A stretch of 64,000 bases of DNA from Phytophthora colocasiae (Eukaryota; Oomycota; Peronosporomycetes; Peronosporales; Peronosporaceae): the NCBI GenBank assembly GCA_018806915.1, contig JAGKQI010000091.1, positions 2,728,001-2,792,000 on the forward strand. Direction: 5' to 3'. This document shows positions 20,721 through 31,710 of the stretch, in pieces (the stretch's first letter is position 1; every line of letters starts with the position of its first letter). A program made the translations under genes and the position numbers. The notes beneath the pieces are model-generated. The model was not told the origin of the DNA and made no database searches. It saw only the letters and a program-made list of their open reading frames with translations.

Positions 20721-22264
20721 CAGTGCTGCTATTAACTATAGGCGCACTCATTTTTTTTCTGCTGCTGTTCGACAGAAACTGTTTTGTAAAGCGCCACATC
20801 CCGCAGAACATGCTCAACTGCTGCTACCCACTCGTGCTTATTCTACTTTCGCGATCTCCAATTGTTGCAGGCAAACGATGGAAATTGACAGATTTGAGGG
20901 TGTTCCAATCTATAGGCGCACTAGCGATTAGGCAAAATTTTGCAGAATTCATTGTTTTTAATTGGCTGAAAATTGTACGGTTAGTTTCCCTGTGCAAGAT
21001 ATTTTGCTGGCGCCACATTTCGAGGCTTCGGAGATTCTCCAAAATGCCAAGGGGGCCAAGATTGACCGAGGAGGAGAAAGGTCGCGTTTTGGCTCACCAC
21101 CGAGACGGCAGAAGTAACAGGTGGATCGCACGTGAGCTCAAGCGCAGTGAGCATGCTGTACGAAACGTTTTGACGTTTCGTTCTGCTAAAAACCCATCAA
21201 AAAAGGTCGGAAGGAAGGCTAAATGTACAAAACGCATGGCTCGTCGAGTGTTTCGACTGGCCACCGTGAAAAAATTATCCTCCAAACGGGTGTCGGTGGA
21301 GCTCGAAGGCGTTCTACAACCCAGTACAATTCGTAAGCTGCTCAACTCGTCTAAACTGGCCAAGTGGATCAAGCGCAAACCGTCGCCGGCCATCAAGCCG
21401 CACCATAAGATTGCCCGAGCAGCTTTTGCTGCAAAATTTTTAAGTAAAACCAGGATTTGGCGTCGTATTGTTTTTAGTGACGAAAAGAAATTTAACTTGG
21501 ACGGTCCTGACGGCTACCAGTACTACTGACACGACGTCAGGAACAATCATGAACTTTTCTCGAAGCGAGCGAGTGGGGGAGGAAGTGTGATGGTGTGGGC
21601 GGGCATAAACTATTTTGGAAAAACTGAGATCGCTTTTCTGGAGGGGAGACAAAACTCTGAATGCTACACTAAAACGCTGGACAACTATCTTACACCTTTT
21701 CTCGATAACCTTCGTGAAAATCATGGCATGTCGAGACCAATTTTTCAGCAAGACAACGCATCTATTCACGAATCACGATTTACTAAGGCTCACATTGAGG
21801 CGCTGGGGATCCGTAAGCTGAAGTGGCCTTCTAAAAGCCCAGATTTGAACCCAATAGAAAATGTTTGGGGGCAGTTGGCGTGGTCTGTGTATGAAGGCGG
21901 GCGGCAGTTCGATACTAAAGAGGAATTAAAGGCTCAGATCACTCGTAGCTGGGACAGCATCAAGCAAAACTACTTACGGCACCTCGTGGACGGTATGCCA
22001 ACTCGAATGGCTCACGTTGTTCTCAAAAATGGCGGTCCGATCGACAAATAGTTTAGAGATTAGCATGTGCGCCTATAGTTTAGAACACATAATAAATCTC
22101 CATTTTGCTTTTTTTTTCATTGGTTGCCCTTTCCAAGAAATCTACCACAGATACGTCGTTTGCATCAGTCGGGCGTGCTATCTTGGGTGCGGCACTTTTC
22201 AAAAAGCTTTCAGTGGAGCAGCAGCTAAAAATTTTGAGTGCGCCTATAGTTAATAGCAGCACTG
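20721..22264 (+). mobile_element. Tc1/mariner transposon (DD34E), 1544 bp
   Basis: The ends CAGTGCTGCTATTAACTATA and the inverted match at the right (ending ...TTAATAGCAGCACTG) are flanked by TA at 20719-20720 and 22265-22266. The terminal inverted repeat stays recognisable for about 90 bp (GGCGCACTCA and GCTGCTG words on both sides). An extra internal copy of CTATAGGCGCACT occurs near 20911. The element encodes one transposase. It lies between CCHCH paralog 5 and the MFSD12-like gene. Confidence 0.9.
21044..22051 (+). pseudogene. Tc1/mariner transposase with one in-frame TGA
   Basis: ATG at 21044 (MPRGPRLTEEEKGRVLAHHR) to TAG at 22049, one frame throughout. The N-terminal helix-turn-helix region SNRWIARELKRSEHAV is followed by a second DNA-binding part ending KRKPSPAIKPHHKIA. 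The catalytic domain then has FSDEKKFNLDG (first Asp), FQQDNASIHES (second Asp) and SPDLNPIENVWG (Glu), with 34 residues between the last two, so it is DD34E. A TGA at 21527-21529 sits in GYQYY-stop-HDVR, where Tc1 proteins normally have Trp. No other lesion is visible. Unless the TGA is read through, the product ends before the second Asp. Confidence 0.88.
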
Positions 22265-22266
22265 TA

Positions 22267-22692
22267 TTACGGACGTTAAGGTGCAAGTAACAGGCGTGCT
22301 TTTTGAAGCCCGTGCTGCCGAGGTTGGCACCCCATCAAAGTGCTGGGAAGCCTACGCGGTCGGGAGTCCCGACCGGGACCACAAGAACTCGCGCCGCCAC
22401 CAGTTCCGACCCTGTCCCTCGTCCTTCCGACACATCCCATGCTTTAACAAAACCTCCATATATAAATAACCATAATCCCTTCCAGCATCAATACATTAAA
22501 TAAATCAGGTACTCATCCATTATCACAGTCTCTTTTTTATTCAATTACCTACCATTATAAACCTCATCACTTACCATATTTATCATATATCTCAAACTTC
22601 AGCTCAAAACCTATATCCAGCTCGTCATCAACGGCCCTGACCAGAACAAGAGACCTGCACCAGCCTCCAACACCGGCACAGCTCATCACTCC
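22267..22692. other. Intergenic, no gene seen
   Basis: Pyrimidine- and AT-rich sequence with TATATATAAATAACC near 22458. It could be the remnant of a retroelement end or an upstream region of the MFSD12-like gene. Nothing is firm. Confidence 0.4.
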
Positions 22693-22708
22693 CTCATTCT
22701 CCCCGTTC
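22693..22708 (+). promoter_or_regulatory. Inr-like core promoter of the MFSD12-like gene
   Basis: TCATTCTCCCCGTTCC, 14 bp before the ATG at 22722, fits the oomycete initiator consensus. Confidence 0.45.
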
Positions 22709-22721
22709 CAGTCACTCTCTA

Positions 22722-24263
22722 ATGCTGGATATCAAGTGGACACCACTGCGTTATCTCGCCTATGGCGTGGGCCACGTACTTAACGATATGTGTGCCTCCA
22801 CGTGGTTCTCCTATCTCCTCGTCTTCCTTCTCCATGCAGTCGGAATGTCCCCAGTGGACTCGGCTGTTGTCATGTTCTGCGGTCAAATCGCTGATGGAAT
22901 CGCAACGCCATTGGTTGGTGTTTTCTCTGATAAATCCTCAGGGATGCCATGGCTTGGCTTAGGTCGTCGTAAGACGTGGCTGGCTATTGGTTCATTACTT
23001 GTGGTGCTCTGCTTCTTCTTTGTGTTTGGAGCTTGTGCCCCGAAATGGTTCTCGGACGCTCCAAGTCGGATGGTTATGCTGGTTTATTACAGTGCAGCAG
23101 CTAGTATCTTTAATGTGGGCTGGGCTACAGTACAAGTCTCTCATATGGCCATGGTCCCGGAGTTATCAGATGATGATAACGTTCGCTGTGTACTTAACAG
23201 TACCCGATATGCATTCACGATCTTATCGAACGTATTGGTATTTTGTGTCTTTTTGGTCCTGTTACGAGTGGTGGCACCTTTTGGTGTTCCGGATGCAGAG
23301 AAATTCACACTTTTGGCCTACACTTCACTGCTGGTTGGAGGGATTTGTACTGTGATTTTCTTAACGGGAACTCCGGAAGATCTTGTAGTGGAGAAAAAGA
23401 ATGAAGAAGAGAGAAATGCTGGAGAAATACTAGCTCAAAGTCCAGTGATGGCGGACTTGGAAGGCAGAGGACCTAGTGGTTTCCCATGTGAAGGAGATCT
23501 GGATATCCCAGCTGTTGAAGTGGTGGGAACGTCGTCCGACCACATGACATGGAGCTGTTGGTTTAAACTTGGTATGTTCTACGAAGTCGGACTCGTGTAC
23601 ATGTGCACACGGTTGGTGGTGAACATCACGCAAGTTTTTATCTCCTTCTACCTCATTGTGACGCTGCAGATGTCCGCTACGTCCATTGCGATTGTCCCGC
23701 TGCTCGTGTATCTCTCCGGGTTCCTCGCGACCTTCTTCTTGAGATATTTGAACGAGTCGTTGGGTCGTACTGGGTCATTTGCGCTTGGAGCAGCTTTGAT
23801 TGTGATCGCTCTGGTGCTCTCGTACTTCCTCACTCCAGAGACGGCTACGTGGGTGTATCCGTTCTCGATCGTATTGGGAATGGGTAATTCCATCATTATG
23901 GTCACATCTGTGTGTTTGACTGGAGATTTGGTCGGAAACAACATTGAAAGTGGCGCCTTTGTGTACGGCTCCATGAGTTTCACAGACAAAATCTCGAACG
24001 GAATCGCCATTCTCTTCATCCAGAACACGCGCCAGCAGCTGCAGGACTTGCCAGACCAAGACGGGGAGTTTTTACGTCAAGTGTACTGCATTTTGCCTTC
24101 ACTCGCAGCTCTGGTTGGGCTCTGTACGGTTATGTTCATGACACACTGCAGCGGATCGGGAGACAGACGACGACGCAAAGCGGAGAGTGCGTCCAGCAGC
24201 ACTGCCGATGAAACTGAGAGTCTTCTGGTCGACGTCAAGACCACTGACTACGGCTCGGTGTAG
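22722..24263 (+). CDS. MFS transporter, MFSD12-like (513 aa, 12 TM)
   Basis: Single exon from ATG 22722 to TAG 24261. The N-terminal segment YLAYGVGHVLNDMCASTWFS and the loop FCGQIADGIATPLVGVFSDK are typical of MFSD12 and related GPH-type symporters. The LGRRKTWL motif after TM2-3 is the conserved MFS cytoplasmic loop. I count six hydrophobic helices, then a long charged central loop (about 225-290, rich in Glu, ending WSCWFKLGMFYEVGLVY), then six more helices. The C-terminal tail has an acidic Ser-rich patch (ASSSTADETESLLVD) that resembles an endolysosomal sorting motif. Animal MFSD12 moves cysteine into lysosomes and melanosomes; the oomycete substrate is unknown. The gene is intact and unrelated to the flanking CCHCH paralogs. 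Confidence 0.85.
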   Translation: MLDIKWTPLRYLAYGVGHVLNDMCASTWFSYLLVFLLHAVGMSPVDSAVVMFCGQIADGIATPLVGVFSDKSSGMPWLGLGRRKTWLAIGSLLVVLCFFFVFGACAPKWFSDAPSRMVMLVYYSAAASIFNVGWATVQVSHMAMVPELSDDDNVRCVLNSTRYAFTILSNVLVFCVFLVLLRVVAPFGVPDAEKFTLLAYTSLLVGGICTVIFLTGTPEDLVVEKKNEEERNAGEILAQSPVMADLEGRGPSGFPCEGDLDIPAVEVVGTSSDHMTWSCWFKLGMFYEVGLVYMCTRLVVNITQVFISFYLIVTLQMSATSIAIVPLLVYLSGFLATFFLRYLNESLGRTGSFALGAALIVIALVLSYFLTPETATWVYPFSIVLGMGNSIIMVTSVCLTGDLVGNNIESGAFVYGSMSFTDKISNGIAILFIQNTRQQLQDLPDQDGEFLRQVYCILPSLAALVGLCTVMFMTHCSGSGDRRRRKAESASSSTADETESLLVDVKTTDYGSV

Positions 24264-24429
24264 CTGTGTGTGACTAACAGGTTCGCGCTTGAAAACGACG
24301 ACGGGCTCCGCTAAGATATGTAGTGCAGCTTCTCGCCATGTGAGTCTGTAAATTTGCTAATAACATTTTTCCTTTACTTTTTTTTACGATCCTGTGCATT
24401 TTCTTTAAAAGTTGCAAGTAGTGGTTACA

Positions 24430-24935
24430 TCGTTCTGGAATTGAACTGGACCTGCGTGGTGAGTGAGATGACGAACGTGTCTATTGCTAGTAGCAATTCT
24501 TAACATTGATTGAAGAAGTCCAGGTGAGGATCGCTCGTTGCACACAAATGATACAATTAGTATCGCTTCGAAGGAAACTTGTATAGATTTATCTCCTAAC
24601 TGCAGCAGTGCAGCGAAGTGAGTTCTGCACAAATTCGAGCTATACGTTTCCAAGTCCTGTAGGAAGTATTCGCCTTTATGGAGTTGAACTGGAACTAACA
24701 AGCGCCTTGTTGAGGTGACGAACGCGTCCACTGGGCATAGCTACAATGGAGCCCGAGTAGCTTTACACTTTCTCTTCTATTCAAGAAACTCAACCACACG
24801 AAAGCAGTACCATTGCTTGAAGAAGTCCAGCTTAGACTAAGCCAGGATTGAGTGTTGCACACATGTGAATCCTGTCGAAAGCAGAAGGAAGTATAGATTT
24901 ATCTCCGTAGAGTTCGATCATTCGACAATTCGAGC
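24430..24935. repeat. Imperfect direct duplication of about 250 bp upstream of paralog 6
   Basis: Two blocks (about 24430-24660 and 24677-24935) share ordered words: GGA(A/G)TTGAACTGGA, GTGACGAACG or GATGACGAACG, TGAAGAAGTCCAG, GTTGCACACA, GTATAGATTTATCTCC and CAATTCGAGCT or AAATTCGAGCT. Both lack coding content. The second block includes the Inr of paralog 6, so this looks like an old promoter-region duplication or the trace of a lost neighbour gene. Confidence 0.65.
24918..24931 (+). promoter_or_regulatory. Inr-like core promoter of paralog 6
   Basis: TCATTCGACAATTC lies 32 bp before ATG 24963. Confidence 0.5.
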
Positions 24936-24962
24936 TTCACTACGAACGTCGACTTCACCCCA

Positions 24963-25280
24963 ATGGAGAACAAAACCAGCGCTACTGAAGGTTCAGTTTG
25001 CCTTTACGCGAGTAAACCGTGCACGAATCCACGAGCGGTTAAGCGAAATGGCCAACTGCATCAGTTTTGCGAGTTCCACCGCAGTAAAGCCAACTTCAGT
25101 CAGCGTCGACTAGACCAAAAGCGGCAGCTAGAGCAGGAGCTGGCCCGCTTGAATCAGTCCACATCGCAGTCCCAGGTTTCACACGTGCGAAGAATCGAGT
25201 CTGCTTTGGCTGACGAAATTGACTTGAGTGACGACGAAATCCAAGTGCTACTAGAAATGGTTTCTGCCTATCGTCCGTAA
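24963..25280 (+). CDS. CCHCH small basic protein, paralog 6 (105 aa)
   Basis: ATG 24963 to TAA 25278, the shortest member. The signature starts at residue 13: CLYASKPC, KRNGQLHQFCEFHR and KANFSQRR, then LDQKRQLEQELARL. Ser replaces Asn in the usual NQRR. The linker is very short, and the C-terminal helix is acidic: DEIDLSDDEIQVLLEMVSAY. It is separated from the rest of the cluster by the Tc1 element and the MFSD12-like gene. It converges on the DENN gene with only 76 bp between stop codons. Confidence 0.8.
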   Translation: MENKTSATEGSVCLYASKPCTNPRAVKRNGQLHQFCEFHRSKANFSQRRLDQKRQLEQELARLNQSTSQSQVSHVRRIESALADEIDLSDDEIQVLLEMVSAYRP

Positions 25281-25356
25281 TAAATCTGTAGCTTGTTTGG
25301 CGAAGAAGAACTGTAGCTTGTGTACTGGGATGTATTAATCTGCTACTTGAGTATTC

Positions 25357-28300
25357 TCAGCGCCGACCTTCAAGGCGCTTTCTGGCTGCATTGACGAGTT
25401 GAAAGCTGTCGGCGTCACCGTCATGAAAAGAAGGTGATGTGAGAATTGATGTTGTGGATGTGTCCGATGATAATCTCAGTGAAGACAGTGACAATTGCGA
25501 AGATAGCGGAGGAATTGGCTGAACTGGAAAGTCACGTACTGATGATTCGAGCTCTCCCTGGTCACTGAGTTCATCGAGAAGATCGTCATACCGTTTCCCA
25601 TTGAAAGTCGGAAATCCATCACTTGCCACTTTGTCCGACGAATTTGGATCTACAATTCGTCGTGGGGGCAAAGGCGCTTGAATTACTCGGCGACGTTGCG
25701 CTTTGTTCCCTTCTTCAACAACTTCTGAGGTTTTCCTCAGCATGCTTTTCGCTCGAACCGATTTCCAATATTGCTCAGGTTCCGTCCCGTTAGAATTATC
25801 ACTATATGATGTAAACACACACAGCAATGTTAGACCTAGATTACAGTACGTAGGGAAAGACTCACATGATACCCCAAATGTTCTCAATTGAGCGTTGGAA
25901 AAGCTGGGTTTGGAATAAATGGATACAAAAGTCACGAAGGCTCGGGTGCATGGCTAAGAACCCCTTTTCATCGAAAACCACGCTGTCCATCGATTGTTTT
26001 CCTGGTGTCGGTAGAGCTTTGGAACAGTGCTTTTTTACTTCTTTCAGAATTCTGTAACAGCACCAATTAGCACAGAAATCAAAAACTACACAAACAATTA
26101 GCATACCTTATTGCGAAAGAGGAGAAAAGTGTCTGGATTTCAGTCCACTTTTCCGTCAGCTCTTCATGCCGATTGATAGCCTGTGAGATCTCAGCGTCCG
26201 ACGGCTGCGAAGGCTCGAAAGAAGAAGAGATCGGGCGTTCATCAGCACCAAAACTGCGTCCGAAGCTGTGGCGTGAACGCTGCGACGCCGGCCAGATGGA
26301 GAGTTTTCGTAGCGTATGCAGAAGCTTCCTTGCCTTGACATCCGTGGGGATCGGGAATTCCTCATTTGGTGGTAATCGAATGTCGTTGTTGTCAAGATCA
26401 ACTAGGATGACGCCCTCGGCCAGCAATCGTTCGAGGCGTTGATCGGAACGAATGCCCATAAAAAATGGTACTGGCGCGCAGATAAACTCTACCAATGACT
26501 GCAACGAACAGTTAGAAACACAATATTTAGCTGGGGATAACTGCAATTAGCTTACCAAAGGAAGAAGCGGGATGTAAACTTGCTGGCATTCAAAAGGGTG
26601 AAGCAACGCGCGCAACGTCTCCGCGACGTGGGTCAATATCGGGCGGTTGGATGAGCTTAGAACCACCTTCTTTTCTGTCAACAAGTAGTCGTAGACCTCC
26701 ACAAATTTACGAAATGGTAAGCTCATTTCAATAGCTAAGACTTGTTAGTTAGCCTTACCTTCAAAATATTATCCGGACTCAGACACTGGAAAAGGATGGT
26801 AAAATCCACTTCTGCAGGCGAGAAGAGCGGGAACGCTACTGGGAATCCGGATAGTAGGCAGGTTGTATCCGCTAACTTAAATACTGTTTGGGTCGAGTTG
26901 GCGGTCGGAAGTGGCGTTCTCTCGAAAAAATTGAAGATGATTGACTCGAGAGAAACCGTTGTGTTGGCTAGTGAGATACGATAGAGGTACACCAAAAATG
27001 TCCGGAAAGTCTGGAACAAAGGGAAGCTGGAGAGTACACAGAGGCACTTTGGTGCGTAGCATTTCCACTTGGTTTGTCCCTGTTGAATGTCCTTCAAACT
27101 CACCCAAGACGGTAAATTTACAGTTCTGCCCTTTTCCGTCGCGGAAATGAGAGAAAGCACATCCATCGGGTGTTTCTCCTCGCAAAATTGGAGACAAGAC
27201 CCGTATGAGCGCACTCCCTTGATATCTACACATTGTTGTTTAGTACCGTCGCAAGAAAACTATTGAAAGTTAATAGCTTACCTGTGAGTACGATGTCGAA
27301 CGTAATCGGGGAGAATGGCTCAGTGCTGAGGTAAATGTCGTCAGGGAAACAAAATTTGGGCAACTCTTCCGGTATACTTGCGTTTGATGGCAGCATGTCG
27401 GCCACTTCAGGCTCGAGGCGAATATCCGATAGAGAAGTCGAATTGCTGACAGTGCCACCTACAGCTTTGGTCATTTGTCCACTTAGGACAACGATACAAT
27501 CTGCAGCCCCCGTTCGCTTTGTCCGTAGTCGATGTCGCTCATTTGAACTTGTGGGCGTTTTGCGCTGTAATACAATCAAATTGTAAGACCACGACTACAA
27601 ACCTGATTTTATGTAAACTCGTACGCTGGTCGACGGTGCTTTCACGCTTGAATGTTTCCTTGGATACGTGAAATCTCCAGAATAGATCGATATATTCTGT
27701 GCCCCTGTATTTTTTGCCGTCAGTAAATCGATGATCTTGCAAAATACAACGGGATCTGAAGTAAACTCAGCATGTTAAACCAGCACAAATAGTAAATCCA
27801 CTAAAACATTACTTACCAGCTTCAGCTAGCCAGCAAAAATACTGCAGCAATCCCCGCTCCGTTAATCCGTCATCTTGGTGGTCAAAATTTGCTAGTAACC
27901 ATTGCAGGGTGCCGCTAGAGAGCGCATTGTGGCCGCACATTTTGCTCAATTGAGTCAGTTGCGGCTGTAAAATCACTCCTTTTCTGTCAGAATCGAACTC
28001 ACCGAATGTAGCAGCAAGAATAAAACGGTAGAACGGAGCGATGACTTGTTCTTGGTCTTGTTGGACGTCTCGTAATTCCCCTTCCAACCCGATGGGCGTT
28101 TGTGTTTCGGCAATAAAAAACTTGCGTCGAGCAGCTAAAACCGCGCGAATATAACTTCGTTTCTCACTCAAGACAGCAGCTTCTACGACATGGTCTTGAG
28201 CTTGGTCACAAGCGTCGAGGTTTACCAAAGCGTTTTCGAGCAATTGTTTCTCAGCGTCGCATCCTCGTGGAAGGTGAGACGCTAACTTGAACTGTACCAT

Positions 28301-30751
28301 TGCCAGATTATGATGAAGACGGCTTCGAGAATAATTTAATCCTCCTTTCGAGTGTAACAGCAGGAACCGCAACATCTTCTTGGCTTCCCAGTAGAATTCG
28401 CCCGGGGAAGATGATTTAGATAAAACAATTGAACTTGTAAAGAACACGGCACTGGTCTGTGGCCGTTCGTCGATCACTTTAAACTTTTCAAATTGTCCAC
28501 AGAGATCATAGTCTGGTGAGATTTTCTTGTTGTGTGCTATCAAATCGGCGTAAGCTGCTAAGCAATTGGCACGGAGAAACAGGCAGCAAAGATAGCGCTC
28601 ATACATAGCACTAGCAGTCCACGTATCACTATCTTCTCCATCACTTCCGGTACTTGACGCATCGTCATCGCTTTCATTATGGTGGTCAGTGGCTCGAGCT
28701 GCAGTAACTAAAGTACTGAATTCATCGCTAGCTTGAGTGAGTTTCCCCGATGCAAGTGACAATGTCTCCATAGCTAAATCCAACGTAAATGTCGAGCTGT
28801 CAGCCCAAATATCGGAACTTGTAGAGTACACACGCGTATTCGTGATATAGAACAGTTCTTCATAACGGTAAACTTTCGTCGTGCTCTTGAGAACTTGGGT
28901 GGCGAATACATATAGCGAACGACCAAAACGCAAGAGAAATTGCGCTCGAAGTTGAGACGATGGTTCGATGTGATTAATGACATCCGAGTATTTTTCACCT
29001 GCAGAAACCCAAACATCCAGCATGTGAGGGACAGTATCAGGGTCATCAGGTCGTTTAGATATATAATGTCTCTGTAGTTCCCCGGCCAGGAATGCGTAGA
29101 TCTCATCAGCTTCGTTCGATTGAGCATAGAGAATCTCCAGTTCACGTTTTCTTCGTTCGAGTAGTACTTGAGGGTCAACTTGACGCATTGAAAGCCTCTG
29201 AACTGGCGAGCCCGTGCTAGATTCACTGTCACAAACTGATCCTTCTGCATTGTCTGTCAAGTCTAGATTCCATGAGAAATCGGCATCAACTTCCGATTCG
29301 TCTGACTTGACTGGATTATGCTCTTGACTTGTACATGTAGAAGCACTTGGGCACTGAATTGCAGGCAGTGCCTCTTCTTGTGCATGCTGCATTATGTGTG
29401 CCTTCAATAGTGGTGCGCAGGTGCTCTGGTAATCCACTAGTGAGTCTTCTCGATGCATTTTGTTGAATTCCAGCAAAAAATGCACTCGAGCTCGATTAAA
29501 TTCGACATTTTTCTTCATCAAAACACCACCTTTCGCTCCCAAGTTGTTTGATATGTGATGAAGCAGTGCTTTCAACGATTGGACGCCCAATTTACTTGTT
29601 AACACCACTTGGGAACAATCAGGACGCATCTTTTCCTTAGCCTTCACAAGACGAGGAACTGCAAGAAACGCAATGAGTCCGATGACATCAACCATTTTAC
29701 CACACGGAATCTCCATCGGAGCTTCGAGACGAGTAGGAATAATACTTAAGCTCTCATCTTTGACCGGTGAATACTCGGGTTCTTGGATATCGGCAGTCTG
29801 CAGGACCTTATCGTAGGTTTCATTTTGGCAGTAGCGCGTAAAAACTTTACATACCTCCATCGAGGAAATCGGAACTGTTTTCGGGACAACATCACGAACA
29901 AATCGGTGGAATTCATGGTATCTAAGCATGGCTCGGCGATGCGCAAATCCAACGTTAGGGCTATACGACGCAGCAAGCTCTCCGAGAACTTTGGCAAAAC
30001 GGTGGGCGAAAATTTTCACCTTTTCCCGCCCTATAAGCTCGTAGATCTGAGACCAAGACAGTGTATCAAAGTTCGGAGCACACTGTTCCACTGCATGGTA
30101 AGGAATAATGTGTTCAACCGCCAGTTTCTCCAGTGATAGCTCGTTTGATTTTTCCTTCGGGTACATAAAGCACGCGACATCCACAAGCGCATCCAGAAAT
30201 TCATCAAAGTTCACTCCTGCTATCCCTTCACCAGTAACTGTGTTAGATTGCGCACCTCTGAACGCCAAGGTCACTCGTTTATCAAACAACAGTTTCTTCT
30301 TCTTCTTCTGCTGGTAAACGGTTTTTGCTGTCGTTTTCTGCAACAGCTGCTTGAATTGGAAACCGGTGAGCCGTAGCGTGGTGCTTTGGCGGTTCTGAAG
30401 TGCATTAAAAACGAATAAATCGACGAGTTGGTTGTGAATCCAAAACGGGTCCAAAGAGTTCGGGGGTGTCTCCGTTGGTTCGACCGCTTCTCGTTCGCGT
30501 CTCCGTAACTGCAACACTGAAGGATGAAAATTCACCAACTCGAATGGCTTATCATCTTCCAGGACATTACCAAGTGGGTCGCACAACTCGTATTTGCTAG
30601 GTTTGAGTTGCCAGTATCTTCCCACATCGTACTTGAGCTGCTCCACGTTGTAGTCCAAAGGGATCCAGCTACTATACTCTCGTAGTGGGGCACCCTTGGT
30701 ACATGTATCATCGACTTCGATCGGTGCCAGGATCACGTGCACTTGGCTCAT
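25357..30751 (-). CDS. DENN-domain protein, 8 exons, about 1662 aa
   Basis: Exons are 30751-27813, 27755-27603, 27547-27282, 27225-26759, 26696-26556, 26498-26107, 26051-25866 and 25801-25357. All introns are 55-62 bp with GT/AG ends, and the sum is divisible by three. The N-terminus is ubiquitin-like in style (IPLDYNVEQLKYDVGRYWQL). A long helical middle part, with a degenerate EF-hand-like loop (FGEFDSDRKGVILQPQ) near residue 930, is unassigned. The tripartite DENN region follows. uDENN carries LPKFCFPDDIYLS and VRSYGSCLQFCEE. cDENN carries YAPKCLCVLSSFPLFQTFR, YLLTEKKVVLSSS, HPFECQQVYIPLLPLSLVEF and APVPFFMG. dDENN carries HPSLRDFCIHLFQTQLFQ. DENN proteins are usually Rab guanine-nucleotide exchange factors in membrane traffic; the partner Rab is unknown. 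Its start faces the gene at 31011 across 259 bp, a likely bidirectional promoter. Confidence 0.85.
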
Positions 30752-31010
30752 TCCGATGCGCTCAGTATGATAGCATCGGTTTTAATTCCTCTTGGAGTAG
30801 GCGGTTGAAAAATAGGTTTTACCCATATCGTGCCGAAACTGCTACCTTTGAAGCAGATTGTTCCAACTGAGTAAGAATTCAACAGCATGACCAAAGCTTT
30901 CGCCAAGAAGAAGCACAAGCCGGCACGCTCTCGTTGGCTGGATCTGTCAACCGAGACTTCGTGTCAGTTGAGCTGTATCACCAATTTTTCTTTCAAGAAA
31001 CGGCAGATAA

Positions 31011-31689
31011 ATGACGGTATTTGATTTGGCAGTACCTGTCGCAGTGCTGGAAGTACTGGAAGATCACCACAAAACGCTAAATACCTTCTGTACATACAGT
31101 TCAGAAACGTGAGTTCTCGAAAAATAAATGTTGAAAGCTACTAACTCGATTTGCAGTCGCACAGATCCTGAGGAAGAGCCGAATGCCTCGTTGGAGCTAT
31201 CTTTCCACCAATATTGCGTTGCTCTCAGCACACTTATCCAGTATGGATCTCCAGCTCAGCAGTTTGAGTGTAAGCTCTGTTATCCATTGTATTTTTCTCG
31301 ATCATTTACATCTCGATCGTTATTAATCAGACCTGTATCACACGTACATGACTACAAATGAGCGTGGCATCGATCGAACGGAGCTGTTCCAGTTACTTAA
31401 GGACCACTCGGAACAAGCCGCCAACATTGTCATGAAAGATGACAAACTCTTACATGTTACAGACCCTCGCCATCTCGACAAACTGTACACGTGGCTAAAG
31501 AAACATTTCATAGTCTTTGATGAGGCAAGTAGCGGGTACTTACCTGTCCATGTGGCGCTTGCGATGCTGGAAAAACACCCCACCGCACTTTCACACTTGA
31601 AGCTTCAACTGGTGCCCTTCACCAAGAAGGTGAAAGAGAACAACGCTCGATACGCTAGTCAGGCGGCAGCAGCTCAAATCTCAAATTAA
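31011..31689 (+). CDS. Hypothetical protein, 3 exons, 189 aa
   Basis: Exons are 31011-31108, 31157-31269 and 31331-31689, with introns of 48 and 61 bp and a continuous joined frame. It starts MTVFDLAVPVAVLEVLEDHH and continues with two helical units, DLYHTYMTTNERGIDRTELF and FIVFDEASSGYLPVHVALAM. Both have the spacing of EF-hand-like helix-loop-helix pairs, although the loops lack a full set of calcium ligands. No signal peptide or membrane segment. An open upstream stretch (from about 30887) could hold an alternative first exon, but no splice pair supports it. Function unknown. Confidence 0.65.
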
Positions 31690-31710
31690 AAAGTGATTCA
31701 AATGATCTGT

